A DNA stretch of 64,000 nt, taken from CALXVA01 sp944392465. GTDB taxonomy: Bacteria; Bacillota; Clostridia; TANB77; CAG-508. The DNA is taken from NCBI GenBank assembly GCA_963931155.1, contig OZ006978.1, forward strand, positions 868,001-932,000. The letters are read 5' to 3'. Positions 33,135 to 42,692 of this stretch are shown piece after piece. The first letter of the stretch is position 1. The number at the start of each line of letters is the position of its first letter. The notes beneath the pieces are model-generated. The model ran no database searches, was not told where the DNA came from, and saw only the letters and a list, made by a program, of their open reading frames with translations. A program made the position numbers and the translations under genes.

Positions 33135-33206
33135 TTAAAAATATAAAATTAGCTAATTTGGTTGAAATATTATACAACAATTTATCAGAAAGGAATGAAC
33201 AAAATA

Positions 33207-33833
33207 ATGGAAGAAATATTTGATGATAATAAAACAAAAAAACTATTAAAGCAAATAGATGAAGATTTAAAAAAAGAAATTTCTGAAAAAAGATACAAAC
33301 ATTCTATGGGTGTAATGAAAAAAGCAGAAGAGTTAGCTAAAATTTATGGAGAAGATGTTAACAAAGCAAAATTAATTGGATTAGCACATGATATAGGAAA
33401 AGAACTATCAAAAGAAGAAAAACTACAATATGCTATTGAAAATAAGCTAGGGGTAGACGAAATAGAGAAAGTTAATATTGGATTATTGCATGCTAAAATT
33501 GGTGCAGACATATGTAAAAAAAGATATGGATTTACAGAAGATATGCAAGATGCAATAAAATATCATACAGTTGCAAATAAAAATATGAATCTTTTAGCTA
33601 AGATAATCTTTGTTGCTGACAAAATAGAGGAAAATAGAAATTATAAAAATGAAGAAAAGCAAGCAAAATTAGAAGAAGCAAGAAGAATAGCGACAGAAGA
33701 TATTGATAAAGCAGTACTATATGAAATTGATATGTCTTTAGAATATACTTTAAGAAAAAATGAGCTAATTCACCCTGATAGTATATTTACTAGGAATAAA
33801 ATTATCACAAATTTACAAAAAAAACTGGTTTAG
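33207..33833 (+). CDS. YqeK-type HD-domain phosphohydrolase
   Basis: A 208-residue HD-domain protein of the YqeK family, which hydrolyses diadenosine tetraphosphate symmetrically. Metal ligands appear as RYKHSMG, then LAHDIGKEL (the HD pair), LLHAKIGA, and KYHTVANKN; the iron-binding pattern FVADKIEENR also fits. YqeK usually sits near nadD and rsfS, absent here, so the context is unusual. The start is uncertain: ATG at 33207 is 12 nt from AAAGGA; an ATG at 33195 lies too close to that site. Confidence 0.82.
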   Translation: MEEIFDDNKTKKLLKQIDEDLKKEISEKRYKHSMGVMKKAEELAKIYGEDVNKAKLIGLAHDIGKELSKEEKLQYAIENKLGVDEIEKVNIGLLHAKIGADICKKRYGFTEDMQDAIKYHTVANKNMNLLAKIIFVADKIEENRNYKNEEKQAKLEEARRIATEDIDKAVLYEIDMSLEYTLRKNELIHPDSIFTRNKIITNLQKKLV

Positions 33834-33858
33834 TATTTATTTATTTTGTAGAATATGG

Positions 33859-33864
33859 TATAAT
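33859..33864 (+). promoter_or_regulatory. Extended -10 promoter of the DnaJ-like gene
   Basis: TGGTATAAT, an extended -10, lies 29 nt before the start codon. No good -35 is present, which is acceptable for this promoter class. Confidence 0.45.
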
Positions 33865-33892
33865 AATGGTGCTTTTAGGGGGAGGAAGGCTT

Positions 33893-34795
33893 ATGATATT
33901 TAAAGATTATTACAAAATACTAGGCCTAGAAAACAATAAAGTAACTCAAGACGAGATAAAAACAGCTTATAGGGAACAGGCCAAGAAATATCACCCAGAC
34001 ATCAATTCAGGAAACAGCTTTTCTGAAGAAAGGTTTAAAGATATAAACGAAGCCTATAAAGTATTATCAACACCTTCATCAAAAAGAAAATATGATAGAA
34101 CGTGGTTTTACAATGTTGGTAGAAAGAAAAAACCAGAAGGAGCTAAAAGAGAAGAAGGCTCTATAATTAGTAACTTTTTTAATATGTTTTTTGGAGAAAA
34201 ATTGGACAAAGAAAAGAAAATAACTAAAAAGAAAGAAGAAAAACGTACGAGAAAAGGTGAAAATATTGAAACTGAAATAGAAGTATCAATTGAAGAAGCT
34301 TTCTATGGTTTGGAAAAGAAAATTTCTTTAAGAACACAAAATGGCAAGATGAAAACATTTACAATAAAAATACCAGCAGGAATAAGAAATAATGAAAAAA
34401 TTAGGTTAATAGGACAAGGCAAAAAGGGTGAAAACGGAGGAAAAAACGGGGATTTATTAATAAGAATTAATATCGTTAATAGCAAGAAATTCTCATTAAA
34501 AGGAATTGACCTATATACAAATTTATATATAACACCATGGGAAGCGGTGCTTGGTACAAAAGTTTCAATAGAGACAATTGGGGAAACTATATATTTACAT
34601 ATCCCACAAGGAGTTGAAAGTGGAGAAAAAGTAAAGATACCAGGAAAAGGATATAAAGATGGAAAAGGTGGAAGAGGAGAATTGATAGCAGACGTAAAAA
34701 TAATGATACCTAAGAAGCCAACGAATGAGGAAATTGGAATTTATAAAAAACTTGACAAAATATCTAAGTTTAATCCAAGAGTGAATGTAGAATAA
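33893..34795 (+). CDS. DnaJ-like co-chaperone of the CbpA type
   Basis: A 300-residue J-domain protein. The J domain (about 1-70) has KKYHPDIN with the catalytic HPD and EAYKVLSTPSSKRKYD. A basic linker follows, then the two substrate-binding beta domains (VSIEEAFYGLEKKISLRT, PAGIRNNEKIRLIGQG, PQGVESGEKVKIPGKG). There is no Cys-rich zinc domain, so it is CbpA/type II rather than classical DnaJ. Partner DnaK is not in the window. Start at 33893 after GGGGGAGG. Confidence 0.87.
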   Translation: MIFKDYYKILGLENNKVTQDEIKTAYREQAKKYHPDINSGNSFSEERFKDINEAYKVLSTPSSKRKYDRTWFYNVGRKKKPEGAKREEGSIISNFFNMFFGEKLDKEKKITKKKEEKRTRKGENIETEIEVSIEEAFYGLEKKISLRTQNGKMKTFTIKIPAGIRNNEKIRLIGQGKKGENGGKNGDLLIRINIVNSKKFSLKGIDLYTNLYITPWEAVLGTKVSIETIGETIYLHIPQGVESGEKVKIPGKGYKDGKGGRGELIADVKIMIPKKPTNEEIGIYKKLDKISKFNPRVNVE

Positions 34796-34855
34796 AATAT
34801 GTAACAGTAGTTGATAGCTTATTTTTGCAAAGTTAACATAAAGATAAGAAAAATA

Positions 34856-34884
34856 TTGACTTATGTAGCCAAATGCTATATAAT
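34856..34884 (+). promoter_or_regulatory. Promoter of the virD4-like three-gene unit
   Basis: TTGACT, 17 nt, TATAAT, 70 nt before the first gene. It is one of the closest matches to consensus in the window. Confidence 0.8.
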
Positions 34885-34953
34885 GGAAATATAGTGATTC
34901 AAACGAAGGATAAGCTATGGCAACGAAGATTCATAGAAAGAGGGTAAAAGTGT

Positions 34954-35475
34954 ATGGAGATTGTACAGGGGAAACACTTCAGTATAACTGATCCACAAGG
35001 AGTAAACACAGTAATATATAAAATTAATGAAACAGAAAAAGAGTATTTAAAAGAATCACCTAAATATACAATAGAAAGATTGGACTTTACAGAAGAATTG
35101 AGGGGAGATGTTAAAAAAAAGACTTTTTTTGTTGACGAGCCAAAAGACGAGCAAGATTTAGTTATATTGTCTTTTGGAAAAGATAGAGTAGTTGTAAATA
35201 TGGGAATTTTAGAAGATAATAAAGTTACGATATCTAAAAAGCCAGTATTAATAAAGTTTGATACTTTATATTCGGAGGAAGAAACAGTATTTAAAGAGTT
35301 TAAATATACTCCAAATTTAAAAAGACCTATAACAATAATAGATCCAGAAACTACAGAAGAAGTAAAACCAGTATTATATTTTGACAAAGAAACAAATGAT
35401 GTTAGAGGAAAATGCAAGTTAAAACCATATAAGTCATACTTTACATTCGAAATTAGAGATGAGAAGAAAGACTAG
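34954..35475 (+). CDS. Unknown 173-residue protein upstream of virD4-like gene
   Basis: I do not recognise this protein. It is soluble, acidic, without signal peptide or membrane helix, and looks beta-rich (KDRVVVNMGILEDNKVTI, ITIIDPETTEEVKPVLYF). The ATG follows AGAGGG. It is the first gene after a strong promoter; the next gene starts 16 nt after its stop and the coupling ATPase follows, with all three in one direction. Co-expression suggests a shared role, but none is evident from sequence. Confidence 0.75.
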   Translation: MEIVQGKHFSITDPQGVNTVIYKINETEKEYLKESPKYTIERLDFTEELRGDVKKKTFFVDEPKDEQDLVILSFGKDRVVVNMGILEDNKVTISKKPVLIKFDTLYSEEETVFKEFKYTPNLKRPITIIDPETTEEVKPVLYFDKETNDVRGKCKLKPYKSYFTFEIRDEKKD

Positions 35476-35491
35476 AGAAAGGGGAAATATC

Positions 35492-35785
35492 ATGAGTAGT
35501 ACGAATGTACATTCAAGTAGTAAGCATGTTTGTGGAGGACAAGTAATAGCAAAAGATGAACAAACATTGGTAATGCCTCCAAAATCAGCAAAAAGAGGAC
35601 CATCTAAGTTAGAAGTTATTGAAGGACCAAATACTACACTTGCAGCAGCTGATAATATAGTTGTAAAAGATGGAAAGAAAGTCATTGGTAGAGCAACAAA
35701 AGATGGACAAGTTCTATCAGGAGATGCTGCTAAAGTTAAAAAAGCAATAGAAGGAAAAAGAGATAGTGATAGGGGAAGAGATTAA
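35492..35785 (+). CDS. Unknown small protein upstream of virD4-like gene
   Basis: A 97-residue protein I do not recognise. It contains one cysteine (SKHVCGGQV), a Pro/Lys segment (MPPKSAKRGPSK), a beta-like repeat of Val/Gly (VVKDGKKVIGRATKDGQVL) and a charged tail. Start at 35492 after GAAAGGGG; the frame is open to 35459 but that part overlaps the previous gene. It ends 29 nt before the coupling ATPase start. Confidence 0.7.
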   Translation: MSSTNVHSSSKHVCGGQVIAKDEQTLVMPPKSAKRGPSKLEVIEGPNTTLAAADNIVVKDGKKVIGRATKDGQVLSGDAAKVKKAIEGKRDSDRGRD

Positions 35786-35814
35786 TATAACAAAAGCGAA
35801 GGTGGAATAATAAT

Positions 35815-37846
35815 ATGAACTATAAAATTAGTAAGACATTAAAAGATAATAAAAATAGTTTAATAATTATAGCTGTACTATGGATATTTTTTGCCATAGT
35901 ACTTGTTGCGCCTATTGGAGTTTCAGTTGGAATTGCAAACCAGAGTGGCAGTTTTGATTTTAATATATTCTTAGAAAAACTATTTCCAGAGTTTTTAAGC
36001 TTTACATCAATAGGTGAAGCATTATCAGCTGATTATATTGGATACTTTTTTAAAACTTTACTATATTTCTCAATTATATATTTAGTATTAGTATTTATAG
36101 GATTATTTAGATCAAAACCAAAACACGAGTATACAGATATAGAGCATGGTTCTAGTGATTGGAGCGAAGGTGGAGAACAATATAGTATATTAAGTAAAAG
36201 TAAGGGAATAATACTTTCTAAACATAATTATTTGCCAGTAGATAAAAGAGGAAATGTTAATGTATTGGTAGTTGGACGGTTCTGGTTCTGGTAAATCAGC
36301 ATCATATTCAATACCAAATGCTTTTCAAATGTTAGGCTCATATGTATTTACAGATCCAAAGGGAGAACTTTATGATAAAACAGCAGGATATTTAAGAAAA
36401 AATGGGTATGAAATAAAAGTATTAAATTTAGTAAATCCAGCAAATAGTGATGGATATAATCCTTTATTACATATAAGAAACGAAATAGACGTTGATGTTA
36501 TTGCAAATACAATAGTAAAAGGACAAAAGTCAGAAACATCAGGAAGTGATCCATATTGGGATGATATGGCAGAAATGTTATTAAAAGCACTTATATATTA
36601 TTTAATGGCAACAAGACCAGAAGAAGAACAAAACCTAGCAAGCTGTTCAGAATTAGTTAGAGCTGCTAACACAAATGGAGGAAGCAATTTATTAACAGAT
36701 TTAATGAATCAACTTCCTTATGATCATCCAGCAAGAATGAATTATAAATCAATTGAGATAGCACCAGAAAAAACATATGGTTCAATTCTAAGTTCATTAC
36801 AATCAAAATTAGGTAAATTTGATTCAAAAGAAATAGCAGAGGTAACTTCAACAGACACAATAGATTTTGACGAAATAGGAACAAGAAAAACGGCAGTGTA
36901 TGTTATATCATCAGATACACATAAAGCATATGATTTCTTGTTAACAATATTCTTCTCACAAATGATTCAACAACTATACGATTTTGCAGATAAAAATGGT
37001 GGAAGATTAAAAATGCCAACATTCTTTATATTAGATGAGTTTGCAAATATAGGGCAAATACCAGATTTTGATAAAAAGATTTCTACATCAAGAAGTAGAG
37101 GAATATCTTTTAGTGTTATTCTTCAAAACTTAGATCAATTAGAAGCTGTATATGAAAAGTCATATGAAACCATAATGGGTAACTGTGATACTCACGTATT
37201 CTTAGGAAGTAACTCATTTAAAACTGTTGAATATTTCTCTAAGGCACTAGGAGAGAAAACTATATCTAGAGATAATAGGTCTATAAATAGAGACAAACAA
37301 TTCCATAGACAAGGTTATAGCGATTCTGATCAAGTTATGGCTAGAGCATTGATGACACCTGATGAATTAAGAAGAATGGACAACGATTTATGTATTATAT
37401 ATGAAAAAGGGTTAAAGCCAATAAAAGATGAAAAGTACTATTATTTCGAAACTCAAATGGGTAGAAAGCTAGGAGAATATACATTAAACCATTTAGAGTT
37501 TGATATTGGAAATAGAGGAAAATGGAGAAAATTTAATCCTTATAATCCATATGTAGAAGGCGAAGAGAATAAACCAAAAGATTTAAAGGTTGAATCTCTT
37601 GATGACTTATTTGAGGAAGATGACAAAGTAGGTGCAAAAAAAGAAGAAAATAATAAAACGAATAAAAACACGATTAATAGCAATAATGTTAATCATCAAA
37701 GTGAAGAAGCACCAATTCTACCACAGAACGAAGAACCAGAAGAAGATAAAAATGAAGATGATATAATGTCTGTGGATGTGCAAAAAGAATTAGAAGCAAA
37801 ATTTGATGAGTTATTTGGTGCTTTTGATGAGGAAGATGCTAAATAA
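35815..37846 (+). CDS. VirD4/TraG-type coupling ATPase, read through a +1 shift at a CGG codon
   Basis: A 676-residue conjugal-transfer-type coupling ATPase if C36277 is skipped. N-terminal half: two membrane helices (about residues 16-38 and 72-95). The zero frame runs to VVG, meets CGG at 36277-36279 (codon 155) and stops at TAA 36292. Skipping the C gives VVG-GSGSGKS, an intact Walker A, then FTDPKGELYDKT, the Walker B FFILDEFANIG and the QNLDQLEAVY segment of TraG/VirD4 proteins. The second half has no ribosome site of its own. The tail after residue 580 is acidic. No relaxase, VirB4 or other transfer gene is nearby. Confidence 0.85.
36277..36279 (+). other. CGG +1 recoding site 1 (virD4-like)
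   Basis: Context GTT GGA CGG TTC in the zero frame; GTT GGA (C) GGT TCT GGT in the corrected frame. Zero-frame stop TAA follows four codons later. It is one of only three in-frame CGG codons I found in the window. Confidence 0.8.
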
Positions 37847-37872
37847 AATTTAATTAAATAAAAATAGATAAT

Positions 37873-37911
37873 AAAAACACATATAATTTAAATAATATAT
37901 GTGTTTTTTTA
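37873..37911 (+). terminator. Terminator of the virD4-like unit
   Basis: AAAAACACATATA / TATATGTGTTTTT hairpin followed by T residues. Confidence 0.85.
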
Positions 37912-37960
37912 AATTATCTTGCTTAGACAAGCTAGACATAAACAAATGTTCTGAGAAGTA

Positions 37961-37989
37961 TTGACTATTTAAAAATACTAATATAAAAT
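37961..37989 (+). promoter_or_regulatory. Promoter of yhaO-yhaN
   Basis: TTGACT, 17 nt, TAAAAT, 32 nt before the yhaO start codon. Confidence 0.7.
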
Positions 37990-38020
37990 ATTTAAAGAAA
38001 AGTAGAAAGGAAAGATAAGC

Positions 38021-39106
38021 ATGAAATTTGTACATATGGCAGATATGCATTTTGACATACCTTTTACAGTATTAAATAGAAGAAATAAACTTGGGGAACA
38101 AAGAAGATTAGAACAAAGAGGTGCTTTTAAAAGCATAATAGAATATATAAAAAATAATAAAATAGAATATTTTTTTATAGCAGGAGACTTATACGAAAAT
38201 GAATATATAAGGAAAAGTACAATAGAATATATAAATAATTTATTTAAAGAGATACCAGATACAAAAATATATATTACACCAGGAAACCATGATCCATATA
38301 TTAATGGTTCTATGTATAAAACAGTAAAGTGGAATGATAATGTAAAAATATTTACAAATAACATAGAAATGGTAGAAAATGAAGATTGCAATATATATGG
38401 GTTTGGGTTTAATGATTTTTATTGTGGTCTATCTGATGTGCAAGATATTGTTATAGAAAATAAAGAAAAAATAAATATATTAATAACTCACGGAACTTTA
38501 AATGGTTCAACTATTGAGGATATGCAATATAATCCACTTAATAAAACAAAATTAAAGCAAATGGGATTTGATTATATTGCATTAGGGCATATACATAAAC
38601 CAGATTATAATAATGAAGAAAATCAAAGAATAGTATATCCAGGTTCACCAATCTCTATGGGGTTTGATGAATTAGGTAAACATGGAGTAATAGTTGGAGA
38701 ATTAACAAAAGAAAATATAAAACTAGAATTTCTTCAAATAGATGAAAAAGAATTTAAAGAAAAAGAAATTGATATAAGTAATTTAAATAATATAGAAGAA
38801 TTAATAGAAAAAATAAATGATCTAAAATTAGAAGATAATATATACTATAAATTAATTCTAACAGGAGATAAAAATTTTGAAATAAATATAAATAATTTAT
38901 TTAAATACATTAATAATGAAAATATAATAAAAATAAAAAATAATACAAAATTAAAGATAGATATAGAAGAATTATCAAAAGAAAATAGCTTAAGAGGGTT
39001 ATTTGTTAAAGAAATATTAGAAGAAATGCAAAAGGAAAATTATAATAAAGAAACTTTAGAAAATGTATTAGAAATAGGCTTAAATATATTAAGCAATAGC
39101 AAGTAA
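38021..39106 (+). CDS. yhaO: YhaO/SbcD-like DNA repair metallophosphoesterase
   Basis: A 361-residue calcineurin-like phosphoesterase of the Mre11/SbcD/YhaO group. Metal motifs: HMADMHFD at 5-12, IAGDLYEN near 53, TPGNHDPY near 87, LITHGTLN near 156, ALGHIHKPD near 188. The family makes nuclease complexes with an SMC-like ATPase, here yhaN 89 nt downstream. The C-terminal 140 residues are Lys/Asn/Ile-rich and would form the cap and partner-binding region. Confidence 0.87.
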   Translation: MKFVHMADMHFDIPFTVLNRRNKLGEQRRLEQRGAFKSIIEYIKNNKIEYFFIAGDLYENEYIRKSTIEYINNLFKEIPDTKIYITPGNHDPYINGSMYKTVKWNDNVKIFTNNIEMVENEDCNIYGFGFNDFYCGLSDVQDIVIENKEKINILITHGTLNGSTIEDMQYNPLNKTKLKQMGFDYIALGHIHKPDYNNEENQRIVYPGSPISMGFDELGKHGVIVGELTKENIKLEFLQIDEKEFKEKEIDISNLNNIEELIEKINDLKLEDNIYYKLILTGDKNFEININNLFKYINNENIIKIKNNTKLKIDIEELSKENSLRGLFVKEILEEMQKENYNKETLENVLEIGLNILSNSK

Positions 39107-39195
39107 TAATAAAATATGAATAAACTGATGAAATTATTTGTAGTTTTGTATGAATATGCAACATAAATTATTTAAAGCAAAAAGGAGAAATTATT

Positions 39196-41118
39196 TTGAA
39201 AATAAAAAATATTAAGATAAATAATTACGGAAATATAGAAAACAAAGAAATAAATTTAGAAAATAAATTAAATATCATTTATGGAAAAAACGAAAGTGGA
39301 AAATCTACTATACTTAATTATATAAAGAATACATTATATGGAATTTCAAAAAATAAAAATGGAAAAACTATTTCAGATTATGAAAAATACAAACCATGGG
39401 GAAAAACAGATTATTCAGGAAAATTAAAATATGAACTAGACGATGGAAGCGAATATGAAATTGTTAGAGATTTCAACAAGAAAAAACCTAAAATATATAA
39501 TGAAAATATGGAAGAAGTTTCAGAACAGTTTAATATTGCTAAAAAGGATGGTACACAATTTTTCTATGATCAGACAAATGTAGATGAAACAATGTTTACT
39601 TCTACTGTAGTATCTATGCAAGAAGAAGTAAAGCTTAATAAACAAGAACAAAGTATTTTAGTTCAAAAACTTGCAAATCTTGCGGGAACAGGAGATGATA
39701 GTGTATCATTTAAAAAAGTTATAGATAAATTAAATAAAATGCAAATAGAAGAAATAGGAAGTGAAAGATCTCAAAACAGACCAATAAATATTATAGAAGA
39801 TAGGTTGAAAAATATTGAAAATACATTAAAAGAATTAGCTTCATATAAGGAAGATAAAGAAATTAATGAAGCTAAGAAAAATTTATATGCTAGCCAAATA
39901 TCAAAGTTAGAAACTGAAGTAGATGCTCTAAAAGAGTTAAAAATAATATTTCTACATAAACAAAACAATGAAGAAAAAATGAATATCAAAAGTAATTTTA
40001 AAAAAGAAAAAGAGGAAAAAATAAAAGAATTAAATATAGAAAAAAATTCATTAATGGAAAAAAATAAATCAAAAGCTAATGAGTATATCAAAAAAATAAA
40101 TATAAAAAAATACATTTTGATTTTAGTGGGAATTCTAATATTAAATATTTTAATTTATTTTGTAAATAAAAACCTTTTAAATAATAAAATTATAAATATT
40201 ATAAATCTTTGTTTAATACCTATTTATATTATATTAGTTATTATAATAGAAATAATAAATAATAAAAAACAAAACAATAAAATAAAAAAAGCAGAAGAGG
40301 AATATAGAAACGAAATCAATCTATTAGATAGACAAATAGAAATTTTAAATGAAGAAATACATAAACAAGACAACGAGATAGAAAGTGAACAAATAAGTTT
40401 AGATAATGAGCTAGAACAAGAGATAAACAATGTAAAACTTAAATTTAGTGGAAAAATTAATATAGAAGAATTATTAGATAAAATTGATGAAAAAAATATA
40501 GATTTTATTTCATTAGAAACACAGGAAAAGTTAAATAAGAGTAAAGTAGATTTACAAACTTTAAAATATGAAGAAAACAGTATAGCGGAAAAATTAGAAA
40601 ATCTATCAAGCTTAAAAGAAGAATACGACAAATTAATTGAAGAGAGAGAAGAATTATTAAAAAGAAATGAAGAAATTAATTTAGCAAAGCAATTTATGAA
40701 TAATGCATATATAAACATGAAAAATAATATTACACCAAAATTTACGGAAAATATGTCAAAGAATATAGCAAAAATATCTAATAATAAATATACTAAAGTA
40801 GGAATAAATGAAGAAAAAGGTTTGATAGTAGAAAACGAATATGGTGAATATATACCTGCTGAAAGGCTAAGTACTGGAACAATAGATCAACTATATTTAT
40901 CACTTAGATTATCAATGGTAGATGAACTTTCAAACGAAAAAATGCCAATTATTTTGGATGAAGCATTTGCATATTATGATGATTATAGAATGGAAAATAT
41001 TTTAAAATTTTTAAATGAGATTATGAATAATCATCAAGTAATAATATTTACTTGTACTAAAAGAGAAGCAAGCATTTTAAATAAATTAGGTATACAATAC
41101 AATTTAGTAAATATATAG
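39196..41118 (+). CDS. yhaN: YhaN-like SMC-type ATPase
   Basis: A 640-residue ATPase with split ABC heads, partner of YhaO in DNA end processing. Walker A YGKNESGKST is near residue 29, the C-terminal signature RLSTGTIDQLYLSLRL near 556 and Walker B PIILDEAFAYYDD near 580. Coiled coils occupy about 185-300 and 365-510, interrupted by two hydrophobic segments (about 308-330 and 336-355), so the protein is probably membrane-attached, as reported for YhaN. It is much shorter than Bacillus YhaN (over 900). It begins with TTG after AAAGGAG. Confidence 0.85.
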   Translation: MKIKNIKINNYGNIENKEINLENKLNIIYGKNESGKSTILNYIKNTLYGISKNKNGKTISDYEKYKPWGKTDYSGKLKYELDDGSEYEIVRDFNKKKPKIYNENMEEVSEQFNIAKKDGTQFFYDQTNVDETMFTSTVVSMQEEVKLNKQEQSILVQKLANLAGTGDDSVSFKKVIDKLNKMQIEEIGSERSQNRPINIIEDRLKNIENTLKELASYKEDKEINEAKKNLYASQISKLETEVDALKELKIIFLHKQNNEEKMNIKSNFKKEKEEKIKELNIEKNSLMEKNKSKANEYIKKINIKKYILILVGILILNILIYFVNKNLLNNKIINIINLCLIPIYIILVIIIEIINNKKQNNKIKKAEEEYRNEINLLDRQIEILNEEIHKQDNEIESEQISLDNELEQEINNVKLKFSGKINIEELLDKIDEKNIDFISLETQEKLNKSKVDLQTLKYEENSIAEKLENLSSLKEEYDKLIEEREELLKRNEEINLAKQFMNNAYINMKNNITPKFTENMSKNIAKISNNKYTKVGINEEKGLIVENEYGEYIPAERLSTGTIDQLYLSLRLSMVDELSNEKMPIILDEAFAYYDDYRMENILKFLNEIMNNHQVIIFTCTKREASILNKLGIQYNLVNI

Positions 41119-41123
41119 ATTAT

Positions 41124-41160
41124 AAAAAAGAAATATCATATGAGAGGATATTTCTTTTTT
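41124..41160 (+). terminator. Terminator of yhaO-yhaN
   Basis: AAAGAAATATC / GATATTTCTTT hairpin followed by six T residues. Confidence 0.88.
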
Positions 41161-41196
41161 GTCCTTTTGAGAGGCGGAATAAAAATTGATATAATC

Positions 41197-41225
41197 TTGA
41201 ATTATACTAAATAATGATGTATAAT
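41197..41225 (+). promoter_or_regulatory. Promoter of prfA
   Basis: TTGAAT, 17 nt, TATAAT, 34 nt before the start codon. Confidence 0.7.
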
Positions 41226-41259
41226 ATTAATGTTTAAAATGTTTATAATGGAGGTTTGT

Positions 41260-42333
41260 ATGTTTCAGAAATTAGATACAGTAGAAAATAGATTTGAAGA
41301 ATTAACACAAAAAATAAGTGATCCAGATGTTATAGCGAATCAAAAAGAGTGGAAAGAGCTAATGATAGAACATGCTGAATTAGAGCCAATAGTAGAAAAA
41401 TATAGAGAATATAAGAAAGTACAAAAACAATATGATGAAGCAAAAGAAATTGTGGATGATCCAAATATGGATAAAGAATTAAAGGATTTGGCAGAAGCAG
41501 AAATGCTTGAAGCAAAAGATAAATTACCTCAATTAGAAGAAGAAATAAAAGTACTTTTAATACCTAAAGATAAAGATGATGACAAAAATGTTATATGCGA
41601 AATAAGGGCTGGAGCAGGAGGAGAAGAAGCCGCTTTGTTTGCAGGCACGCTTTTTAGAATGTATTCTATGTATGCAGAAAGAAAACACTGGAAAATAGAT
41701 GTATTAAATGAAAATGAAACAGGTCTTGGTGGATATAAAGAGATATCATTTATGATTACAGGAAAAGGAGTATATAGTAGGTTAAAATTTGAAAGTGGAG
41801 TTCATAGAGTTCAAAGAGTTCCAGACACAGAAGCAAGTGGAAGAATACATACTTCTACAGCCACAGTAGCAGTCCTTCCGGTAGTAGAAGATGTAGAAAT
41901 AGATATAAACCCTTCAGATATAAAAATGGAGGTTTATAGAGCATCTGGAGCGGGAGGACAACATGTTAATAAAACATCATCAGCAGTTAGATTAATTCAT
42001 GAACCAACGGGAATAGTAGTAGAATGTCAGACAGAAAGATCTCAGTTTCAAAATAGAGAAAATGCAATGAAAATGCTTAGAACAAAACTATACGATATAG
42101 AAAAACAAAAACAAGATGAAAAAGTAGCTAGTACAAGAAAATTACAAGTAGGTAGTGGAGAAAGAAGTGAAAAAATAAGAACATATAACTACCCACAAGG
42201 ACGTATAACAGATCACAGAATAGGATTATCAATATATCAAATGGAAGATTTCTTAAATGGAAATTTAGATGAAATGATAGATAATTTAATTGCTGCAGAT
42301 AGAGCAGAAAAATTGCAGGGTGATGAAGAATAA
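41260..42333 (+). CDS. prfA: Peptide chain release factor 1
   Basis: A 357-residue class I release factor for UAA and UAG. The GGQ loop GAGGQHVNKTSSAVR is near residue 229 and the stop-recognition region includes the PxT-type segment around VPDTEASGR (the family's RVPxTExxGR). Length is typical. The start at 41260 follows GGAGG; two in-frame ATG codons upstream belong to the promoter region. It is monocistronic. Usually prfA sits beside prmC, which is absent here. Confidence 0.96.
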   Translation: MFQKLDTVENRFEELTQKISDPDVIANQKEWKELMIEHAELEPIVEKYREYKKVQKQYDEAKEIVDDPNMDKELKDLAEAEMLEAKDKLPQLEEEIKVLLIPKDKDDDKNVICEIRAGAGGEEAALFAGTLFRMYSMYAERKHWKIDVLNENETGLGGYKEISFMITGKGVYSRLKFESGVHRVQRVPDTEASGRIHTSTATVAVLPVVEDVEIDINPSDIKMEVYRASGAGGQHVNKTSSAVRLIHEPTGIVVECQTERSQFQNRENAMKMLRTKLYDIEKQKQDEKVASTRKLQVGSGERSEKIRTYNYPQGRITDHRIGLSIYQMEDFLNGNLDEMIDNLIAADRAEKLQGDEE

Positions 42334-42344
42334 TAAGAACCTGA

Positions 42345-42375
42345 CCCGACATAGCAATCAAAGATTGAAGTCGGG
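42345..42375 (+). other. GC-rich hairpin in the prfA 3' region
   Basis: CCCGAC ... GTCGGG with an inner CAATC/GATTG stem, a strong structure for so AT-rich a genome, 11 nt after the prfA stop. No T run follows; a second hairpin with T runs comes 30 nt later. Function unknown. Confidence 0.6.
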
Positions 42376-42403
42376 TGCCCCAGAACCTTGTTGTCTAAGA
42401 CAA

Positions 42404-42440
42404 TAAAAAAGAAAGGTTAACTTGTTAACCTTTCTTTTTA
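42404..42440. terminator. Bidirectional terminator between prfA and tRNA-Arg
   Basis: AAAAAGAAAGGTTAAC / GTTAACCTTTCTTTTT, with T runs readable on both strands; it serves prfA (+) and the tRNA (-). Confidence 0.88.
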
Positions 42441-42446
42441 TGTGTT

Positions 42447-42523
<77 letters not shown>

Positions 42524-42542
42524 ATTTGCAAATGCAATAAAT

Positions 42543-42571
42543 ATAATAACACCTTTTTTTAAAAAAGTCAA
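42543..42571 (-). promoter_or_regulatory. Promoter of tRNA-Arg(UCU)
   Basis: On the minus strand TTGACT, 17 nt, TATTAT, ending 20 nt before the tRNA. Confidence 0.7.
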
Positions 42572-42692
42572 CAAAAAAGATGGAAAAAAACAAAAAAGTA
42601 GTGTATAATGCTGAATATATTTCAAATGATGAATAAAAAAATATGTATTTAGTTAAGAATAGTAATATATATAGTATTGAGAGGAAAAATAT

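Noticed and set aside
36272..37846. Second half of the virD4-like gene as a separate gene with its own TTG start
   Set aside because: The start would lie in the middle of the Walker A region, no ribosome site precedes it, and the first half would be an incomplete protein. The +1 shift explains both halves.
34856..37911. Integrated conjugative element
   Set aside because: Only a coupling-type ATPase is present; no relaxase, integrase, excisionase, attachment repeats or other transfer genes are in the window.
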